From the NCBI GenBank assembly GCA_030686995.1, contig CM060686.1, forward strand, positions 71,390,319-71,454,318: a stretch of 64,000 bases of DNA, given 5' to 3'. The notes below the pieces were generated by a model, which saw only the letters and a list, made by a program, of their open reading frames with translations, had not been told where the DNA came from and did not search any database. The position numbers and the translations under genes were made by a program. This document shows, piece after piece, positions 59,797 to 64,000 of this stretch. Origin of the DNA: Artemisia argyi (Eukaryota > Streptophyta > Magnoliopsida > Asterales > Asteraceae). The stretch's first letter is position 1. Every line of letters begins with the position of its first letter.

Positions 59797-61340
59797 GTCG
59801 GTCATCACGGTTGCTTGACGTCTTCATCTTTGTCGTTGACTTGTGACATGTAAAACTCTAGACGTCTTCAAAATGGTTGAATGATAATGGATGTACTTTG
59901 CTCTATGTCTTTGTTCTTTGGTGATGATGTAGTGATTGTGTTATGAAGTAATCTGCCGTTCGTCACTCCTGCGTCTGTGGTGGTTGTCCGCTATTCCAAC
60001 ATACTCATACATCTTTGGACTTAGACTTTCACGTACAAGAAGTTCCTTTTCATACATTGAGATCTTTGTCTTTATACTTTGTAGATTCTTCTTATTGGTG
60101 TAGAATCTTTCTTTGAACTTTGTGTTGCTAAGATCTTTGGGGGAGCTTTCTTTGACTTCAAGATGTATGTATGAGCATGTTGGAATCTACCATCATGGAA
60201 GTGAGGTACCTGCGAGTAAACAGTTAGCAATAAATAACCGGTACGTACAGATAAGGAATTAGAGCTCATCAACAGCATATTGTGAAGACTCCTTCTAATC
60301 CTTATCCAGGCCGTTCCCATATCAGATACTCCCGAAGGAGCTTACGAGACCTACTAAGTAGCTCAATGACTGGGTGAGTCGCTGGGGATCACTCCACGAC
60401 TGTAGACCGTAATGGAACCACCGCAAACACTAAGCGTAACCCTTGTGAGGTTACCGAAGTGACCTGCTGTCAGGGCTGTTTGATGTTGACCCTGGCAGGA
60501 TTTCCGTTCAATCATTGAGAAATACTTACGTAATCCTCTCATAAACGTTCTCGGCAGATTGCTAAGATCTGCGAAGGACTCGATAGTTTACAACTGATGC
60601 CCATTGATGTATAACACCAGTTGTAGAAATACTAAGTGTTCCTAAGAGATCTTTGATGTATCTCAAGGCTCTAGACTCTATAACTGCACTCCTAGGTTTC
60701 CTATGCGGAGACTAGGGAGGGGTCTCCTGCTTCAATATCAACCGTCTCTAAGAGATAGGTCGATAGGTTACGCTGGTTCCCCGTGAGAATGAAACAAGTC
60801 CTTTTAAGAGAACTTGAGTGGTTAAGAAGGTTTAGTGCATTGCGTCACTGGGTCCATGATGACTTTGTCTTCAATACCGGTGTTGTCTTTTGCAACAACC
60901 AGTAACATACGTATTGAACCCGGTGTCTGCCCTAAGGTTGAACATATGGAGGGCTATTTCTTTTCACCCTTTTCTTTACTTTTCTTTTTATTTCTTCAAC
61001 TCCTGCTTTCCCTTTCATTCTTTTCTCCTTTTTCGTATCATACCTAAGGACTTTTAATTCTAACTATGGGAGATGTCCTTGGGTAGATCCCTCCGGCTCT
61101 GGCGGATCATAAGATGGATATTCCTATCTTAATCACCTTATAACTCCGATAGTAGCCAAGAAACCTTTGATAGAAAATCTCTCAAAGTGTTTGTGATAAA
61201 TGATTTTGGTTAACACTTTGAGAGTTTTGTGTACACTTTTGAAGGGCTCCCCCTGCACATGTGCTCATAAGTATTTAATAAATTTGCACATGCGGGAGGA
61301 GCAAGCACTTTTGAATTGATCCACTTTCCGTGAACAAGAC

Positions 61341-61560
61341 CGATTCGAGACACGCTTACATCACTAGTTAGACTAGCTTGAAGTTATTACCCGGCCTGGT
61401 CAAGTCCACAGAAAGTTTCTCGAGACGGTACATTTCTACTAAGACATATCCTTTTCGAGACACGCTTACGTGGTTAGTTAAAGAGATACATTGTCAGCTT
61501 TTAGATGACGACTAGCTCTAGTAACTAACTTGATGTTATTACCCGTCGAGGATAAGTCCT
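61341..61560 (-). repeat. Conserved doubled module of the copia 3' region
   Basis: Two units, 61341-61404 and 61451-61560, share CGGGTAATAAC and GTAAGCGTGTCTCGA on the minus strand, in the same order as at 21450-21668. Confidence 0.7.
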
Positions 61561-62151
61561 TTCGATATTACTAACTTATATTGTCTCGTCAATTCCTGGG
61601 TCAATACTGAGTCTAGCTCACACATGATACAACTTTTAAGCTTTGACTTTGAATATTTTAATCACTTTTTTATTTTCTCCCCCTAAAAAATAGCATATAA
61701 AATGATGTTTTTGACAATCTTTTAGATTAAAATATGCCTTTTGAGTCTTGCAGGGAGATTCACCAAGAACTTATAATTTTGAGCAAAGTATTTAGTTTTG
61801 ACAAGTGCTCCCCCTCAACAAGTGATTAGGTCTTATTGAGGTGAAATACTTGTCCTTTTGAGCAGAATTATGAAAAATCATAAATGTTTGATAAATTCTA
61901 CTAAAAAATAAGAAGCCTTCGCTCCTTATATTTAGGATTGAGGCACTGATGCGTACCTCAGGGTCCTTTCTTTACAAGTACGGGTTGTGCACTGTAATAC
62001 GTACACAAGCCATCATCATATTTTCGCAAAATTTACTTATTACGACTTATCGCAAACATATATAAACCATTAAGTGTGAAATTTCTAAAACTTAAAAAAA
62101 ATTGTTTTCGCAAACTTATAATGAGACTGATTTCGAAAAAATTACAAAGTG

Positions 62152-62180
62152 TGTTCTCGATAAAGTATTTATCGAGAACA
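62152..62180. repeat. Perfect 13-bp inverted repeat
   Basis: TGTTCTCGATAAA, loop GTA, TTTATCGAGAACA. Variants of one arm recur at about 62249, 62440 and 62612. Confidence 0.85.
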
Positions 62181-63674
62181 TGCTTATATGTAAAATTTTC
62201 GAAATCATTCATCATTTAGGATTGCGAAAGTTTTTCTAGTTTTCGAAGACTATTCTCGATAAAATTATTTTTGCAATCATACTAGAACAGGCGTTTTCGA
62301 AATAAAATTCAAAGTAAGCATTCTCGAAACTGAAATTTTTCGAAAATACAGAACCCTTGAAAGGCAAAATTTCGCAAACACAAGTTTAAGTGTGATTTCG
62401 AAAATAATTCCACCAAGAATGGTGATTGCGAAAAATCGTGTTCTCGAAAAGAATTCTTATACAAGAATTTTTTTGAAATGAAGTCAAACGTACGTTTCTT
62501 TTGAAAATTTAGTATCCAAAGATTCAGACCTGTCATTAAGAATGATATATCACAATTAGTCTACTTCTATACATATGTTAGCAGTGATTTCGATAAACAC
62601 CAAGAACATGTTCTCGATAAAAATGAAAACTAGAATCTAATGAAGATGATTGGTTCCATTATATTACTAACATGTATAAGAAGCATAAAAAAACATGACA
62701 AACAAGACCTATGAGCATAGAACAAGAGATGCCTATGTATGAACGAGATACCCAAGTTTTCGAGAATCATGACCATATCGATGTGGATCAAATTCAAATG
62801 CACAATATTGATACATATACTCATAGCAACATATCCCACCAATAACATAACACAAACAACCACAGAATCAAAAGAACCCAAATCGAACTAAACCCTAGTT
62901 TTCGAAAATAACACAAACATGTATCGGGCAACGATTAAATGACATAGGAATGTTAGAAACATGTTATAGAACAAAAATCCTATCAGAAATTAGCCACCCA
63001 AACATGTATTGTGTCATCCCGAAATTTACGAAACCCTAGGTTTTCAAATCGATAAATCTTGAAATCTAACCGTTAGTTTTGCAATTAAACGAAAACCTTT
63101 GTTTGTAATCGAGTAAGGATCACGTAGAAACTTACAGTTTGAATATTGGTTGCACGGATTTTTCGTTTGAATCTATGTCGTGGATTTCGAAAGAGGGTTT
63201 AAGGTTTTGAGAAATTGTGAGGTTTTAGACAAAAAACGGTTTGTTTGTTTTAGTTATTTTGAAACTTTAGAATTTTAGTCACTTTTGGTCCCTAAACTAT
63301 TGAAATTAATTGTGAGTCCAAAAGTTAAATGGCAACTAAGTGAAACATAAAGATATACTCCTAACCGCCATTGTAAATGAAACCTTAATCGAGATGAGAC
63401 GAGGGAATGAACGTAAGACTTCCACAATAACCGAAGTACCGCATCTTTAGAAAATATGCAAGTATATCAATTAGAGAAAAATTGTGTAGCATTTGAGCTT
63501 ATCTCCCCCTCAACACTTGTAAAAAATGACAAGATGTTGGAGAGAAGTGATATACTTGCATTTTTTTTTATAATAAAAGACCAAAAATCTTTTTGAGTTT
63601 TTGATTGGTTTTATATTTTTGTATTTTGTTTTTAGAAAAAACATATTTACAAAGATAGTTTTGATGTTTGACGA

Positions 63675-64000
63675 TCAATTATGTTTTAAAAACTTTTCCA
63701 GATCATCTGGAGTCAAACATCGCATACCAATTTGGTGAACTAGACTAGCAAACCTTGATGGTGCTAAGGATTTGGTAAGTAAGTCCGCCAATTGGTACTC
63801 AGTCCCAACAAAATAAAGTTCAACGGTACCCTTTTCCACATGCTCTTTGATGAAGTGATATCGGAGATCGATGTGTTTGGATTTGCAATGATGTACTGTG
63901 TTGCAGGAGATTGCAATTGCACTCTTGGAATCACAGTAGATAGGAATCTTGTTGAATAGGTAGCCATAATCCTTAAGTTGTGATCTCATCCAGATGACTT
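63675..64000 (-). CDS. Ty1/copia Pol C-terminus: RNase H (partial)
   Basis: Open from the window edge (64000) to TAA at 63675, 108 codons. Shows the classic end of copia Pol: IYCDSKSAIAI with catalytic Asp, HHCKSKHIDLRYHFIKEHVEKG, VELYFVGTEYQLADLLTKSLAP and a final LVHQIGMR segment. The frame is free of stops in the visible part, so the element may still be intact further along. RNase H removes the RNA strand during reverse transcription. The rest of gag-pol lies to the right of the window. The plus strand holds no gene here. Confidence 0.9.
   Translation of the reverse strand, partial: VIWMRSQLKDYGYLFNKIPIYCDSKSAIAISCNTVHHCKSKHIDLRYHFIKEHVEKGTVELYFVGTEYQLADLLTKSLAPSRFASLVHQIGMRCLTPDDLEKFLKHN

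Larger units (their letters stand above)
59797..63674 (-). other. Long 3' non-coding region of the copia element
   Basis: About 3.9 kb between the pol stop and the purine tract. No convincing ORF. 60170-61650 matches 21350-22690 of the Gag-only element, including the doubled module at 61341-61560. 62030-62640 is dense in TTCTCGA and TTCGAAA motifs with a perfect 13-bp hairpin (62152-62180). Confidence 0.7.
59429..64000 (-). mobile_element. Ty1/copia retrotransposon with RNase H, 3' part only
   Basis: Minus-strand element inserted into the Ty3 LTR, cut by the window edge. 3' LTR 59429-59782, purine tract next to it, then about 3.9 kb of non-coding 3' region, then the end of pol (63675-64000). 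The left target duplication should be ACGTA (59424-59428). Parts of the 3' region match the Gag-only element at 15816-23502, but the LTRs do not match well. Confidence 0.9.

Noticed and set aside
63015..63240. Possible host gene fragment near the right end (plus strand)
   Set aside because: Short frames only; the region lies inside the copia 3' non-coding region and shows no motif.

Overview
The window is plant nuclear DNA, most likely from a eudicot. It is AT-rich, has GT-AG introns, and is dominated by nested retrotransposons. The copia-type Gag with very long coiled coils and the LTR styles remind me of Asteraceae, but that is an inference. I can support one apparently intact host gene: a nine-coding-exon TOM1-like (TOL) VHS-GAT endosomal sorting adaptor at 27251-33718 on the plus strand (421 codons). 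Everything else is transposable element, decayed gene fragment or spacer.

Left part (1-14.1 kb). 1-7078 ends in a good Helitron 3' terminus (GC-rich hairpin, then CTAG followed by T). It contains broken pieces of unrelated host genes in opposite orientations: a KIN-7 kinesin C-terminal exon (+) and a pectate lyase pseudogene (-) with a Pro/Gly-rich exon. A (TA)n tract, a LINE RNase H remnant, a ~3.9-kb LTR, a LINE scrap, a 917-bp solo LTR and a SIRE-like copia LTR remnant follow.

Middle left (14.8-24.3 kb). A 5'-truncated L1-type LINE (14760-24268) is split by a complete LTR retrotransposon at 15816-23502 with identical TGGTT target duplications. That element carries a tRNA-iMet-type primer site, near-identical LTRs and one long coiled-coil Gag-like frame (17198-20803, four in-frame stops). 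It has no protease, integrase, RT or RNase H. Its 3' internal region closely matches, in pieces, the 3' internal region of a second copia element at 59429-64000, which does encode RNase H. The pair looks like a non-autonomous element and its relative.

Centre (24.3-36.3 kb). A 970-bp hAT-like element with 8-bp duplications lies just upstream of the TOL gene. A Tourist-like MITE sits in TOL intron 6. Downstream is a long foldback element with its own hAT-like GGACC-rich MITE inside.

Right part (36.3-64 kb). Two L1-type LINEs lie tail to tail (36.3-41.25 kb plus; 41.25-46.6 kb minus). Both have ORF1 and an endonuclease/RT/zf-RVT ORF2, and both are broken by stops and frameshifts. Next is a minus-strand Ty3/gypsy chromovirus (Tekay-like) from 47828, with a 3.57-kb 3' LTR, pol ending in a chromodomain, gag, and an extra proline-rich/acidic/coiled-coil ORF upstream of gag. 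Its 5' LTR is interrupted at 59428 by the minus-strand copia element, which runs off the window.
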